The translations under genes were made by a program, and so were the position numbers. Shown piece after piece: positions 7,698-17,016 of a stretch of DNA of 25,270 nucleotides. The stretch spans positions 1-25,270 of the forward strand of contig CALBWZ010000395.1 of assembly GCA_937893415.1 (NCBI GenBank), written 5' to 3'. The first letter of the stretch is position 1. Every line of letters begins with the position of its first letter. The notes beneath the pieces were generated by a model. The model did no database searches. It had not been told where the DNA came from and saw nothing but the letters and a program-made list of their open reading frames with translations. The stretch is from an uncultured Comamonadaceae bacterium (lineage in GTDB: Bacteria > Pseudomonadota > Gammaproteobacteria > Burkholderiales > Burkholderiaceae_C).

Positions 7698-8618
7698 ATG
7701 AACACGCCCCCACCCGCGATCAAACGTCACGAGCATCTCGACAGACTGGCGATAGGCTTGTTGATTGCCTGTTGCGCTTTTTGGGGGCTGCAACAAATTC
7801 TCATCAAAGCAACGGTAGATGAAGTGCCGCCCATGTGGCAAGCTGCGCTGCGGTTTTGGGGCGCTACAGCGGTACTGATGCTGTGGTGCCGCATACGCGG
7901 TGTGCCCTTGTTTGAACGCGATGGCTCGTTGTGGCCAGGCATGTTGGCTGGCCTGCTGTTTGCCTTGGAATTTGCGTGTATCTACCTGGGACTCCAATAC
8001 ACCAACGCATCGCGGCTGACCGTTTTCCTTTATAGCTCAACTTTTGTGGTGGCACTGTTGCTACCGCGCTTTGTCCCCAGCGAACGTTTACGTGGTGTGC
8101 AATGGGTAGGCTTGTTGGTGGCGTTTTGCGCGGTTACCTTGGCGTTTTCTGAAGGCCTGTTAGACGACACCACTGGCCATTGGCGTGGCGATTTACTAGG
8201 TTTGGCAGCCGCGGTATTTTGGGGCCTAACCACCTTGGTGCTGCGCACTACGGGCATCGCTGTATTGGCCGCAGAGAAAACTTTGTTTTACCAAGTTCTG
8301 GGCGCGGCCATCGTGACGCCGCTGCTGTCACTGGCCACGCAAGAGACGTGGCGCATGGACTACAGTCCCAACGCATGGTGGTCGCTGGGCATACAAACAG
8401 TGGTCGGCGCATTTGCCAGCTACTTGACTTGGATGTGGCTGTTGCGCCATTACCCTGCCACCCGCATGGCATCGTTTACGTTTTTAACCCCTGTATTTGC
8501 ACTGGTGTTTGGTGTTGGCTTTTTAGGCGAGGCGCTGAGCTGGCAACTGGTGGTGGCCATTGCTGGCGTGGGCACAGGCATTTGGTTGGTCAACCAGAAA
8601 CACACGCCCCGCGCTTAG
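7698..8618 (+). CDS. EamA/DMT-family permease
   Basis: The 306-residue integral membrane protein has about ten hydrophobic segments arranged as two EamA repeats (about residues 18-140 and 160-298). Repeat starts are recognisable: LLIACCAFWGLQQILIK in the first and LLGLAAAVFWGLTTLVLR in the second. Family members export or import amino acids, sugars or other metabolites; the substrate cannot be told. The ATG at 7698 is chosen over the upstream TTG at 7671 because AGAAGG at 7686-7691 is a well placed Shine-Dalgarno. The gene is translationally close to the flavin reductase. Its TAG stop directly abuts the stop codon of the convergent acetoacetyl-CoA synthetase gene. Confidence 0.92.
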   Translation: MNTPPPAIKRHEHLDRLAIGLLIACCAFWGLQQILIKATVDEVPPMWQAALRFWGATAVLMLWCRIRGVPLFERDGSLWPGMLAGLLFALEFACIYLGLQYTNASRLTVFLYSSTFVVALLLPRFVPSERLRGVQWVGLLVAFCAVTLAFSEGLLDDTTGHWRGDLLGLAAAVFWGLTTLVLRTTGIAVLAAEKTLFYQVLGAAIVTPLLSLATQETWRMDYSPNAWWSLGIQTVVGAFASYLTWMWLLRHYPATRMASFTFLTPVFALVFGVGFLGEALSWQLVVAIAGVGTGIWLVNQKHTPRA

Positions 8619-10709
8619 CTACCGAGCATGGCTAGCGGCAAAGTCTTGGTACCACCCCAAACAAGCCGCATTGGCCATGGCATCGGGATTGAGCACTTTA
8701 GCAAGGTCTTGGCCCAGCAGCATTTTCTTAATAGGCAGCTCTTGTTTTTTGCCACTCAGCGTACGCGGAATATCGGGGGCTTGTACCATGATGTCAGGTA
8801 CAAAGCGTGGGCTGACAGCTTGTCGAATGGCGCCTGCCAGCGCTGCGCGCAGCACCTCATCTAGCACCAAGTTGTCGCGCAACACCACAAACAAAATAAG
8901 CTCGCTGTCGCGGCCTAAAAACTCAAGGTCAATGACCATGCTGTCTACGACTGCGTCCAGAGCCTCGACGGCTGAGTAAATCTCACTGGTACCCAAGCGC
9001 AAGCCGTGGCGATTTATAGTCGCATCACTGCGTCCATAAATCACGCACGAACCATCGGTCTCCACCTTCAGCCAGTCGCCATGCCGCCATACTGGCCCAG
9101 CAAGTGCTGGCGCGTCGCCACCGCCAGGCTGTCGGCCCAAGCCTGCGGGGTAGCTGTCAAAGTAGCTGCCCAGCAACCGCTGGCCGTCGGTGTCTCCCCA
9201 AAAATACAACGGCATCGATGGTATGGGTTGCGTGCACACCAACTCGCCCACATCCCCCACAACTTCACAACCCTGGTCGTCCCACGCGTGTACGGCACAG
9301 CCCAACATACGGCATTGCATGGTGCCAGCGACCTGCGCCAGCTCGCGGTTGCCACCAATGAACGCGCCCGCGAAATCGGTGCCACCAGATATGTTGCACC
9401 ACCACAGCTCTTGTTCTGTTTCCGCATTGGCGTAAACCGCCGCCATTTGTGCCGTACCCCAGTTTTGCGCCTCAGCGCTCAGGGGTGACCCTGTGGAGCC
9501 CCAAGCGCGCACAGCGCTCAAGTCGCCACAATTGGCCACGTCTAGACCGGCCTTCATGGCATTGTTAAAAAATGCTGCGCCTGCACCAAAAAACGTCACC
9601 CGCTCCCGTGCTGCCAACCTATACAAAACGCCCCAGTCTGGCGCTTCTTTGCCGCCACCAGGGTTGCCATCAAACACCACGCAGGTGGTGCCATTCAGCA
9701 AGCCACTGATTTGGGCATTCCACATCACCCAACCGGTTGAGCTGTACCAGTGATAGCGCTCTGCAAAGCTGTTGTCTGAATAACTACAGCCAATGTCGTT
9801 GTGCAGTGTTTTGAGCTGCAAGGCCACGATCATGGCGCCGCCGTGGCCGTGCACGATTGGTTTGGGCAAGCCCGTTGTACCACTTGAGTAAACCACCCAC
9901 AACGGGTGGTCAAACGGCACGGCCTGTGGCTCGAAACGGTCTATAGCAGGGTCGTTGCTGGCAACCACATCTGCCCAATTGGCCAGGCTGCGCCCAGCCC
10001 ACTGAGGCCACACAACAGCCTGCCCCAACGTGTCGACCTGCATCACGTGCGTCACGCTAGGCAGCGCATTCACCAGCGCGTCAACCACCACACTGCGATC
10101 TAGGTGCTTGCCCCCATAGGTCACGCCGTTGCAGGCAATCAGCGCCTTAGGTTCAATTTGCGCAAACCGATCCAACACCGCCTTGGCGCCCATATCAGGC
10201 GCACACACACTCCACACCGCACCCAAACTAACGACTGCCAAGAAGGCCACCGCAGTGTGAGGCGTGTTGGGCATGTAAGCCACCACGCGGTCACCCATAC
10301 CGACCCCATGCGCCTGCAAATGCATGGCCACTGCGCGCACTTGGTGGGCCAACTCCGGCCAGCTCATCTCTGTGCGTTCACCGCGCTCGTTATCTGCAAT
10401 AAACGCCGGCATATTGGCTTGATCCGCTGGATGCACATGGCGCAGCACCTGCGCGGTGTAGTTGAGTGTGGCGCCGTCAAACCACTTCGCACCGGGCATC
10501 ACATTACGGGTCAATACGCGCTCAAACGGTGTGGCACTTTCTAAATCAAAGTAGTCCCATATGCTTTGCCAGAACGCCTCAATGTCTGTAGTAGACCACC
10601 GCCACAAGTCCTCATAACTATCAAACTGCAAGCCATGTTGGCGAAACAACCAGTCTTGGTACAGGCGTATTTGTGGAATATAGGGGGCTGGTTTATGCGT
10701 TCTTGTCAT
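8619..10709 (-). CDS. aacS: Acetoacetyl-CoA synthetase (acetoacetate-CoA ligase)
   Basis: ANL-superfamily enzyme that activates acetoacetate with ATP and CoA, linking ketone-body or polyhydroxybutyrate turnover to acetoacetyl-CoA. Counting from ATG 10709 (696 residues), the family N-terminus (YQDWLFRQHG, DLWRWSTTDIEAFW) is present. The AMP-binding P-loop YSSGTTGLPK is at about 274-283, followed by WYSSTGWVMWN and NISGGTD. Near the C-terminus come HGDWL, GRSDATINRHGLRLGTSEIY and the catalytic-lysine motif TLSGKKQELPIKK (about 650-662). An in-frame extension upstream to 10853 has no family similarity and is not counted. No strong Shine-Dalgarno is visible. The gene is divergent from the oxygenase gene at 10863. 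Confidence 0.95.
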   Translation of the reverse strand: MTRTHKPAPYIPQIRLYQDWLFRQHGLQFDSYEDLWRWSTTDIEAFWQSIWDYFDLESATPFERVLTRNVMPGAKWFDGATLNYTAQVLRHVHPADQANMPAFIADNERGERTEMSWPELAHQVRAVAMHLQAHGVGMGDRVVAYMPNTPHTAVAFLAVVSLGAVWSVCAPDMGAKAVLDRFAQIEPKALIACNGVTYGGKHLDRSVVVDALVNALPSVTHVMQVDTLGQAVVWPQWAGRSLANWADVVASNDPAIDRFEPQAVPFDHPLWVVYSSGTTGLPKPIVHGHGGAMIVALQLKTLHNDIGCSYSDNSFAERYHWYSSTGWVMWNAQISGLLNGTTCVVFDGNPGGGKEAPDWGVLYRLAARERVTFFGAGAAFFNNAMKAGLDVANCGDLSAVRAWGSTGSPLSAEAQNWGTAQMAAVYANAETEQELWWCNISGGTDFAGAFIGGNRELAQVAGTMQCRMLGCAVHAWDDQGCEVVGDVGELVCTQPIPSMPLYFWGDTDGQRLLGSYFDSYPAGLGRQPGGGDAPALAGPVWRHGDWLKVETDGSCVIYGRSDATINRHGLRLGTSEIYSAVEALDAVVDSMVIDLEFLGRDSELILFVVLRDNLVLDEVLRAALAGAIRQAVSPRFVPDIMVQAPDIPRTLSGKKQELPIKKMLLGQDLAKVLNPDAMANAACLGWYQDFAASHAR

Positions 10710-10862
10710 AGTGAAATAAGTGATGCATGTTGAGACTTTCGCTATGCTCTCACAGCTAATGCACAGCGACCACGCACACTGGCGACAGATAGGCCTTGTG
10801 CACGCCATAATTACTTGACGTTTGCCAACGCAACACATCACAACAAACCCCATAGCCAGCCC

Positions 10863-11486
10863 ATGCTATCAAGCGCGACCCTCAACACCATTGCTGAACA
10901 ACTGCACACCGCTGGCTGGTGCGCGGTTGACGACGCCTTACCCAAGCTCGCCGCGCACCGCTTGGCTGCGCATGCCATAGCGCTGCCTGACGCCGTCTTG
11001 CACAGAGCAGGGGTTGGCCGAGCCGCACAACGTCAAACGCTGGACACGCTTAGACGCGACACCATCGTTTGGCTCGAGCCCAACAACCCCGCTGACGCGC
11101 CTGACCAACTGTGGCTTGGTGCCATGGCGCAACTGCAGGCGCATTTAAACCAGCACTTGTTCTTAGGTCTGAAAGCGTACGAGGCGCATTACGCCCGCTA
11201 CGCCACAGGCGCTTTTTATGGCCGGCATGTAGACGCCTTCAAAGGCCAGTCCAACCGGTTCATTTCCACCGTTTATTACCTGAATGCTGACTGGCCCAGC
11301 GATGCAAATTGCGGCGGTGAGTTGCTGCTGTACGGTGGCCTAGAACCCAAACAACACCCTACCCATATCGCCCCAATGATGGGTAGATTGGTGGTGTTTT
11401 TAAGTGAGGGCACCGCGCACGAAGTATTGCCTGCTCTGCGAACAAGGCATAGCATTGCAGGCTGGTTCAGGCGCGGTAGCTCATAA
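10863..11486 (+). CDS. 2OG-Fe(II) oxygenase, prolyl-4-hydroxylase-like
   Basis: The 207-residue protein (from ATG 10863) carries the double-stranded beta-helix signatures of the 2-oxoglutarate/iron oxygenases. These are the iron-binding HVD motif within GRHVDAF, the middle part FISTVYYLN, and the distal His and 2OG-binding Arg in GTAHEVLPALRTRHSIAGWFR. Bacterial members of this type hydroxylate proteins or small molecules; the substrate is not known. A TTG-initiated extension to 10815 is possible but has no family support, and no clear Shine-Dalgarno marks either start. It is divergent from acetoacetyl-CoA synthetase and 78 bases upstream of the uracil permease gene. Confidence 0.85.
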   Translation: MLSSATLNTIAEQLHTAGWCAVDDALPKLAAHRLAAHAIALPDAVLHRAGVGRAAQRQTLDTLRRDTIVWLEPNNPADAPDQLWLGAMAQLQAHLNQHLFLGLKAYEAHYARYATGAFYGRHVDAFKGQSNRFISTVYYLNADWPSDANCGGELLLYGGLEPKQHPTHIAPMMGRLVVFLSEGTAHEVLPALRTRHSIAGWFRRGSS

Positions 11487-11564
11487 ACAACCCAACAAAC
11501 TGCAGCCAAAAGCGCCAAAAATCTGTGCACAATGCACCATCACATTTCTACTATTGGAAACCCT

Positions 11565-12851
11565 ATGAACATGTTTAATTGGACAGAGAAGCCAGCCAGT
11601 GCGCTGGACAACGGCGGCGTGATTGCCCCTGACGAACGCCTGCCTTGGGGTCACACAGGCGTGATGGGTATTCAACACCTGATTGCCATGTTTGGCGCCA
11701 CTGTGTTGGCCCCCATTTTGATGGGCTTTGACCCCAACGTGGCCATCTTGATGAGCGGCATAGGCACACTGATTTTCTTTGTCATCACAGGCGGTAAGGT
11801 GCCCAGCTATTTGGGCTCCAGCTTTGCATTTATTGGCGTGGTGATTGCTGCCAGCGGCTACAGCGGCTCAGGACCCAATGCCAATATTGGCGTCGCGCTG
11901 GGCGGCATTATTGCCTGTGGCGCGCTCTACACACTCATTGGCATGTTGGTACAAGCCATTGGTACTGGCTGGATTGAGCGCTTTATGCCGCCCATCGTCA
12001 CAGGCGCTGTCGTGGCCGTGATTGGCTTGAACCTGGCGGGTGTGCCGATTAAAAACATGGCGTCCAACAACTTTGAGTCGTGGATGCAAGCGGTCACGTT
12101 TTTGTCTGTGGCAGCAGTGGCCGTGTTCACCAGCGGTATGGTTCAACGCCTGTTGATTTTGGTAGGTTTAATTGTGGCCAGCATTATTTATGCCGTGTTT
12201 ACGAACGTGTTGGGCATGGGCTCGCCCATTGACTTGTCTGGTATCGCCAGCGCTGCTTGGTTGGGTGCGCCTAGCTTTACAGCGCCCGTATTTACAGGCC
12301 CCGCCATGTTGCTGATTGCACCAGTTGCGGTTATTTTGGTGGCCGAGAACTTGGGGCATATCAAGGCCGTCACCGCCATGACTGGGCGCAACCTAGACCC
12401 CTATATGGGACGTGCGTTTATTGGCGATGGTGTGGCGACCATGATCAGTGCCAGTGCTGGCGGCACGGGCGTGACCACCTACGCTGAAAACATCGGCGTG
12501 ATGGCCGCGACCAAGATTTACTCTACAGCGGTGTTTGTAGTGGCTGCGGTCATGGCCGTGGTGCTGGGCTTTAGCCCGAAATTTGGCGCACTCATACAGG
12601 CCATTCCATTGCCCGTAATGGGCGGCGTGAGTATTGTTGTGTTCGGTTTGATTGCCGTTGCAGGCGCCAAGATTTGGGTAGACAACAAAGTGGATTTTTC
12701 TGACAACCGCAACTTGATTGTGGCCGCCATCACGCTCATCTTGGGTACCGGCGACTTCACTGTTAAGTTTGGTGAATTTGCGCTGGGTGGTATAGGAACC
12801 GCCACCTTTGGTGCGGTCATCCTGTGGGCCTTGATAGGCAAGAAACGATAA
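11565..12851 (+). CDS. uraA: Uracil/xanthine permease (NCS2 family)
   Basis: The 428-residue membrane protein has the 14-segment NCS2 layout and the length of UraA/RutG proteins. Recognisable motifs are the N-terminal LPWGHTGVMGIQHLIAMFGA, the substrate-site VAENLGHIKA (Glu and His of transmembrane segment 8) and GGTGVTTYAENIGVMA (Glu of segment 10). It imports uracil, or possibly a related base, with protons. ATG 11565 is preceded by GGAAA; an in-frame ATG at 11532 would add 11 residues with no family match. A strong terminator follows. No pyrimidine-pathway neighbours are present. Confidence 0.93.
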   Translation: MNMFNWTEKPASALDNGGVIAPDERLPWGHTGVMGIQHLIAMFGATVLAPILMGFDPNVAILMSGIGTLIFFVITGGKVPSYLGSSFAFIGVVIAASGYSGSGPNANIGVALGGIIACGALYTLIGMLVQAIGTGWIERFMPPIVTGAVVAVIGLNLAGVPIKNMASNNFESWMQAVTFLSVAAVAVFTSGMVQRLLILVGLIVASIIYAVFTNVLGMGSPIDLSGIASAAWLGAPSFTAPVFTGPAMLLIAPVAVILVAENLGHIKAVTAMTGRNLDPYMGRAFIGDGVATMISASAGGTGVTTYAENIGVMAATKIYSTAVFVVAAVMAVVLGFSPKFGALIQAIPLPVMGGVSIVVFGLIAVAGAKIWVDNKVDFSDNRNLIVAAITLILGTGDFTVKFGEFALGGIGTATFGAVILWALIGKKR

Positions 12852-12872
12852 ATTTTTATCCACTAAACCAAT

Positions 12873-12904
12873 AAAAAAGGGCCTGATTAATCAGGCCCTT
12901 TTTT
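12873..12904. terminator. Bidirectional Rho-independent terminator
   Basis: A perfect palindrome centred at 12888/12889 has GGGCCTGATT pairing with AATCAGGCCC, flanked by six A on the left and six or more T on the right. It serves uraA (+) and the dct operon (-), which converge here. Confidence 0.95.
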
Positions 12905-12942
12905 TAACGCAATGACATGTCTAAAGCATCTAAGCTACCAAC

Positions 12943-14223
12943 TTACATACCCATAAGATTGGGCAATGCCAAGCTGATAGCCGGTATGTAGGTGATCAAC
13001 ACCAAAAACACCAACAGCACTGACAACCAAGGTAGCGCGGCCTTGGTGACTTGCACCAAACTCATGCCGGTCACCCCGCTTGTGACAAACAGGTTCAGAC
13101 CCACCGGCGGTGTGACCATGCCAATTTCCATATTCACCACCATGATGACGCCCAAGTGAATCGGGTCAATGCCCAGTTCGGTGGCAATAGGAAACAGTAT
13201 GGGCGCCAAAATCAAGATGATGCCTGTGGGCTCCATAAAATTGCCAGCAATCAGCAAAATAATGTTGACTACCAGCAAGAACATCCATGGCGACATACCA
13301 AAAGCCAAAATGTGCTCGGCAATGGTTTGCGGAATGCGCTCTGTTGTTAGAACGTGAGCGAACAGCAAGGCGTTCACCACAATAAACATCAACATAACGG
13401 TGGTTTTGGCACTTTGCAAAAACACCTCGGGCAGTTGCTTAAAGGTGAGGTCGCGGTACACAAACACCGCCACTATCAACGCATATACCGCCGACACAGC
13501 AGCCGCTTCGGTTGGGGTAAAAATACCACCGTAAATACCGCCCATGATGATGCCCAGCAGCGCAATACCCCAAAACGAATCTAAGAACGCTTTGAGCACC
13601 TCGCCAATTGATGCTTTAGCTGGACGCGCCAACTGGAGTTTGCCTGCACGCCACCACACCGCCGCCATCAACATGAAGCCCAACAGCAAACCAGGTACCA
13701 CACCGGCCATGAACAAGCGCCCTACCGACACCTCGGTCACAGCGGCGTACACCACCATTACGATCGACGGAGGTATCAAAATGCCCAGCGTGCCTGCATT
13801 GCAAATCACGCCTGCAGCGAACTCTTTGCTGTACCCATTTCTCACCATGCCGGCAATCACAATCGAGCCAATGGCCACCACAGTAGCTGGGCTAGAGCCT
13901 GACACCGCGGCGAACAACATACACGCCAAAATGGATGCAATGGCCAGGCCACCACGCATATGACCAACCGCAGCAATGGCAAACCTAACCATGCGCTTGG
14001 CCACGCCACCAGTTGACATGAGGTTACCTGCCAACACAAAAAACGGTATGGCCAACAAGGTGTAATGCTCGCTGGTTTCAAACAGTTTGATAGACATGGA
14101 GGCCAGCGAGTCTTGCGAGAAGAACACAATGGTCAACATGCTTGTTAGACCCAAGCTAATAGCCACGGGAATACCGATAGCCATGAAGCTAAACAACATG
14201 ATAAACAATACGATGGTGCTCAT
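12943..14223 (-). CDS. dctM: TRAP transporter large permease subunit
   Basis: The 426-residue inner-membrane protein of the DctM family forms the ion-coupled transport channel of a TRAP system. It has about 12 hydrophobic segments and family motifs FFVLAGNLMSTGG (about 61-73), FAAVSGSSPATVVAIGS (about 104-120), GTLGILIPPSI and GMVTPPVGLNLFV. The start codon overlaps the dctQ stop by four bases (ATGA), showing translational coupling. It is the last gene of the operon, and a bidirectional terminator lies downstream. Confidence 0.96.
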   Translation of the reverse strand: MSTIVLFIMLFSFMAIGIPVAISLGLTSMLTIVFFSQDSLASMSIKLFETSEHYTLLAIPFFVLAGNLMSTGGVAKRMVRFAIAAVGHMRGGLAIASILACMLFAAVSGSSPATVVAIGSIVIAGMVRNGYSKEFAAGVICNAGTLGILIPPSIVMVVYAAVTEVSVGRLFMAGVVPGLLLGFMLMAAVWWRAGKLQLARPAKASIGEVLKAFLDSFWGIALLGIIMGGIYGGIFTPTEAAAVSAVYALIVAVFVYRDLTFKQLPEVFLQSAKTTVMLMFIVVNALLFAHVLTTERIPQTIAEHILAFGMSPWMFLLVVNIILLIAGNFMEPTGIILILAPILFPIATELGIDPIHLGVIMVVNMEIGMVTPPVGLNLFVTSGVTGMSLVQVTKAALPWLSVLLVFLVLITYIPAISLALPNLMGM

Positions 14224-14768
14224 GAGCGCGCTCCAGTGGTGTCAAAGGCGCTGTCATCTGCTTTGAGATGCATGGCGTCTGCGGCCTCGTCGGCCAAGCT
14301 GAGGCTGTCAATTTCGCCGGTGATGAGCTTGTACAAAATTTGTAGAAACCTCAGGCCAACCAAGGCGTAGCCAAGCGGCATCACGGCCAACACCTTCCAC
14401 CGCCCAATCGGCATGTCGTCTAGCTCGATGCCAACCGCGGCCATCTTGCTGACGTATTCATAGGAGCCTGCCAACACCAAAGCCACGTAAACCATAACCA
14501 ACAACACCGCGACAATGGCCACGACTCTGCGTGTTTGCGAAGGGAGCAACTTCACCAAGGCATCCACGCCAATGTGCGCGCCAACACGCACGCCATAAGA
14601 AATGCCAACAAAAATCATCATGGCAAAGAGCACAGAAGTGAGCTCTAAGGCCCACGTAAAACCACCATTAAACACGTAGCGCAACACCACTTGGGTGAAT
14701 GCAAGGCCTGTCATTAACAACAACATGAGTGATATAACCCACTCTTCAAATTTATCGATTACGCGCAT
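14220..14768 (-). CDS. dctQ: TRAP transporter small permease subunit
   Basis: The 182-residue protein has four predicted membrane segments and the DctQ pattern (VVLRYVFNGGFTWALELTSVLF, then ISYGVRVGAHIGVDAL). It pairs with DctM in the membrane. ATG 14768 is chosen because GGAGGT lies on the minus strand just upstream (about 14779-14774). The longer TTG start at 14783 would lie in the T run of a terminator-like hairpin. The C-terminal tail after about residue 155 is acidic and cytoplasmic. The gap to dctP is 111 bases and holds two RNA structures. Confidence 0.93.
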   Translation of the reverse strand: MRVIDKFEEWVISLMLLLMTGLAFTQVVLRYVFNGGFTWALELTSVLFAMMIFVGISYGVRVGAHIGVDALVKLLPSQTRRVVAIVAVLLVMVYVALVLAGSYEYVSKMAAVGIELDDMPIGRWKVLAVMPLGYALVGLRFLQILYKLITGEIDSLSLADEAADAMHLKADDSAFDTTGARS

Positions 14769-14781
14769 GGCGTACCTCCAC

Positions 14782-14813
14782 AAAAAAACCCCGCCGACAT
14801 GGTGCGGGCGGGG
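14782..14813 (-). terminator. Terminator-like hairpin between dctP and dctQ
   Basis: On the minus strand CCCCGCC (14813-14807) pairs with GGCGGGG (14795-14789) around an 11-base loop and is followed by seven T (14788-14782). It sits three bases before the dctQ Shine-Dalgarno. This is the form of an intrinsic terminator inside an operon, likely a partial terminator that lowers dctQM expression relative to dctP. Confidence 0.75.
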
Positions 14814-14834
14814 CTATCTTTAATGATTAAGCAA

Positions 14835-14876
14835 GCTTGTCGTCACAAACGGGTGGCACACCCGCCTGACACAAGC
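14835..14876 (-). repeat. Compound stem-loop after the dctP stop codon
   Basis: Nested inverted arms GCTTGT/ACAAGC (14835-14840, 14871-14876), GTCA/TGAC (14842-14845, 14867-14870) and CGGGTG/CACCCG (14850-14855, 14859-14864) form an imperfect stem of 16 pairs. It starts three bases after the dctP stop. It could protect the 3' end of a dctP-only mRNA. Confidence 0.6.
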
Positions 14877-14879
14877 AGA

Positions 14880-16152
<1,273 letters not shown>

Positions 16153-16340
16153 ATGCGCCGCTTAAACAAGCTCTCCCTGCTGCGTTGGGTCGCCCCCCTT
16201 GGCCTGTCGTTGGCCGCCTTCACGCTGCCCGCCCAAGCGCTTGGCCAACTCACTTGGGCTGGGCCGTACTGCTGCTGGTGATCATTGCCCAAGGCCCTGG
16301 CAAGTTGTCCTTAGACCACGTGCTGTTTGGTCAGCGTTAA
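16153..16340 (+). pseudogene. Frameshifted, internally shortened DoxX-like remnant
   Basis: An ATG at 16153 with a good Shine-Dalgarno (GGAGA, 16141-16145) opens a frame starting [20 protein letters not shown], which looks like a signal or membrane segment. It stops at 16281 after 42 codons. Another frame, entered near 16258, continues as [18 protein letters not shown] and ends at 16340. That stretch resembles the C-terminus of DoxX-family membrane proteins. Joined by a frameshift the product would be about 62 residues, against roughly 130 for DoxX, so the middle is missing. The reading as a decayed gene is an inference; a real 42-residue peptide or a sequencing error are alternatives. Confidence 0.5.
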
Positions 16341-16373
16341 AGAACCCGCGCCGAACGTATAACCAAACAGCAC
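16320..16373. repeat. 12-bp perfect inverted repeat
   Basis: GTGCTGTTTGGT (16320-16331) and ACCAAACAGCAC (16362-16373) are exact inverted copies with 30 bases between. The left arm covers the last codons of the DoxX-like remnant and the right arm ends next to the stop codon of the adenosyltransferase gene. It may form a stem at the 3' ends of both transcripts. There is no T run, so an intrinsic terminator is doubtful. Confidence 0.6.
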
Positions 16374-16940
16374 TTATTCCTCCATCTGGTTTTTAAGGCG
16401 CTCACTTTTCCAGTACACGTCGTCACCACCATCCATGCGGTTTAACACCCTGGCCAATACAAACATCAGGTCGCTCAAGCGGTTGAGGTATTGACGTGGC
16501 GCATCGTTCAGCGCCTCCGCATTGCCCAATGCAACCACCTCACGCTCAGCACGGCGCGCCACCGTTCTACACACGTGTGCCAACGCCGCCGCCCGTGTTC
16601 CGGCCGGCAGTATGAACTCTTGCAGCTTTGGCAGCTCTGCATTAAAGTTGGCCAAAGCGTCATCTAACGCCACAACAGCCTCACCTTTTAGTAACTCAAA
16701 GCCCGGAATAGACAATTCGCCGCCTAAGTTGAACAGCTGGTGCTGCACCTCAACGAGCAAAACCCTCACTGTCTCTGGCATTGGCTCACACAGCAACACG
16801 CCTAGGTGGGAGTTGAGTTCATCTACATCGCCCATGGCGCGAACACGGGAGCTGTCTTTGGACACCCGCTCGTTGTTGCCCAGGCCCGTGGTGCCGTTGT
16901 CGCCCGTGCGTGTTGCTATTTGTGAAAGCCGGTTGCCCAT
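16374..16940 (-). CDS. Cob(I)alamin adenosyltransferase, PduO type
   Basis: The 188-residue cytosolic enzyme transfers the adenosyl group of ATP to cob(I)alamin to give adenosylcobalamin. The PduO-type signatures are TRTGDNGTTGLGNNERVSKD (about 10-29, ATP binding), RVRAMGDVDELNSHLG, FILPAGTRAAALAHVCRT and RRAEREV, with YLNRLSDLMFVLAR near the end. ATG 16940 follows GAGGT. A longer in-frame extension to 17198 runs into the divergent oxidase gene and is not used. No B12-dependent enzyme lies in the window. The divergent gene starts 76 bases away. Confidence 0.94.
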   Translation of the reverse strand: MGNRLSQIATRTGDNGTTGLGNNERVSKDSSRVRAMGDVDELNSHLGVLLCEPMPETVRVLLVEVQHQLFNLGGELSIPGFELLKGEAVVALDDALANFNAELPKLQEFILPAGTRAAALAHVCRTVARRAEREVVALGNAEALNDAPRQYLNRLSDLMFVLARVLNRMDGGDDVYWKSERLKNQMEE

Positions 16941-17016
16941 GTGTGACCTCGTGTTAACTTGAATCACTTCATAATGCCACGAAGTATTAGCTTGCATCGT
17001 TTGAACGGATAAAGAT

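Noticed and set aside
10710..10853. N-terminal extension of the acetoacetyl-CoA synthetase frame
   Set aside because: It is Cys-rich, without family similarity, and overlaps the start region of the divergent oxygenase gene.
16199..16396. 65-codon open frame on the plus strand
   Set aside because: No ribosome binding site and no recognisable protein character. It is a third frame across the DoxX-like remnant and adenosyltransferase end.
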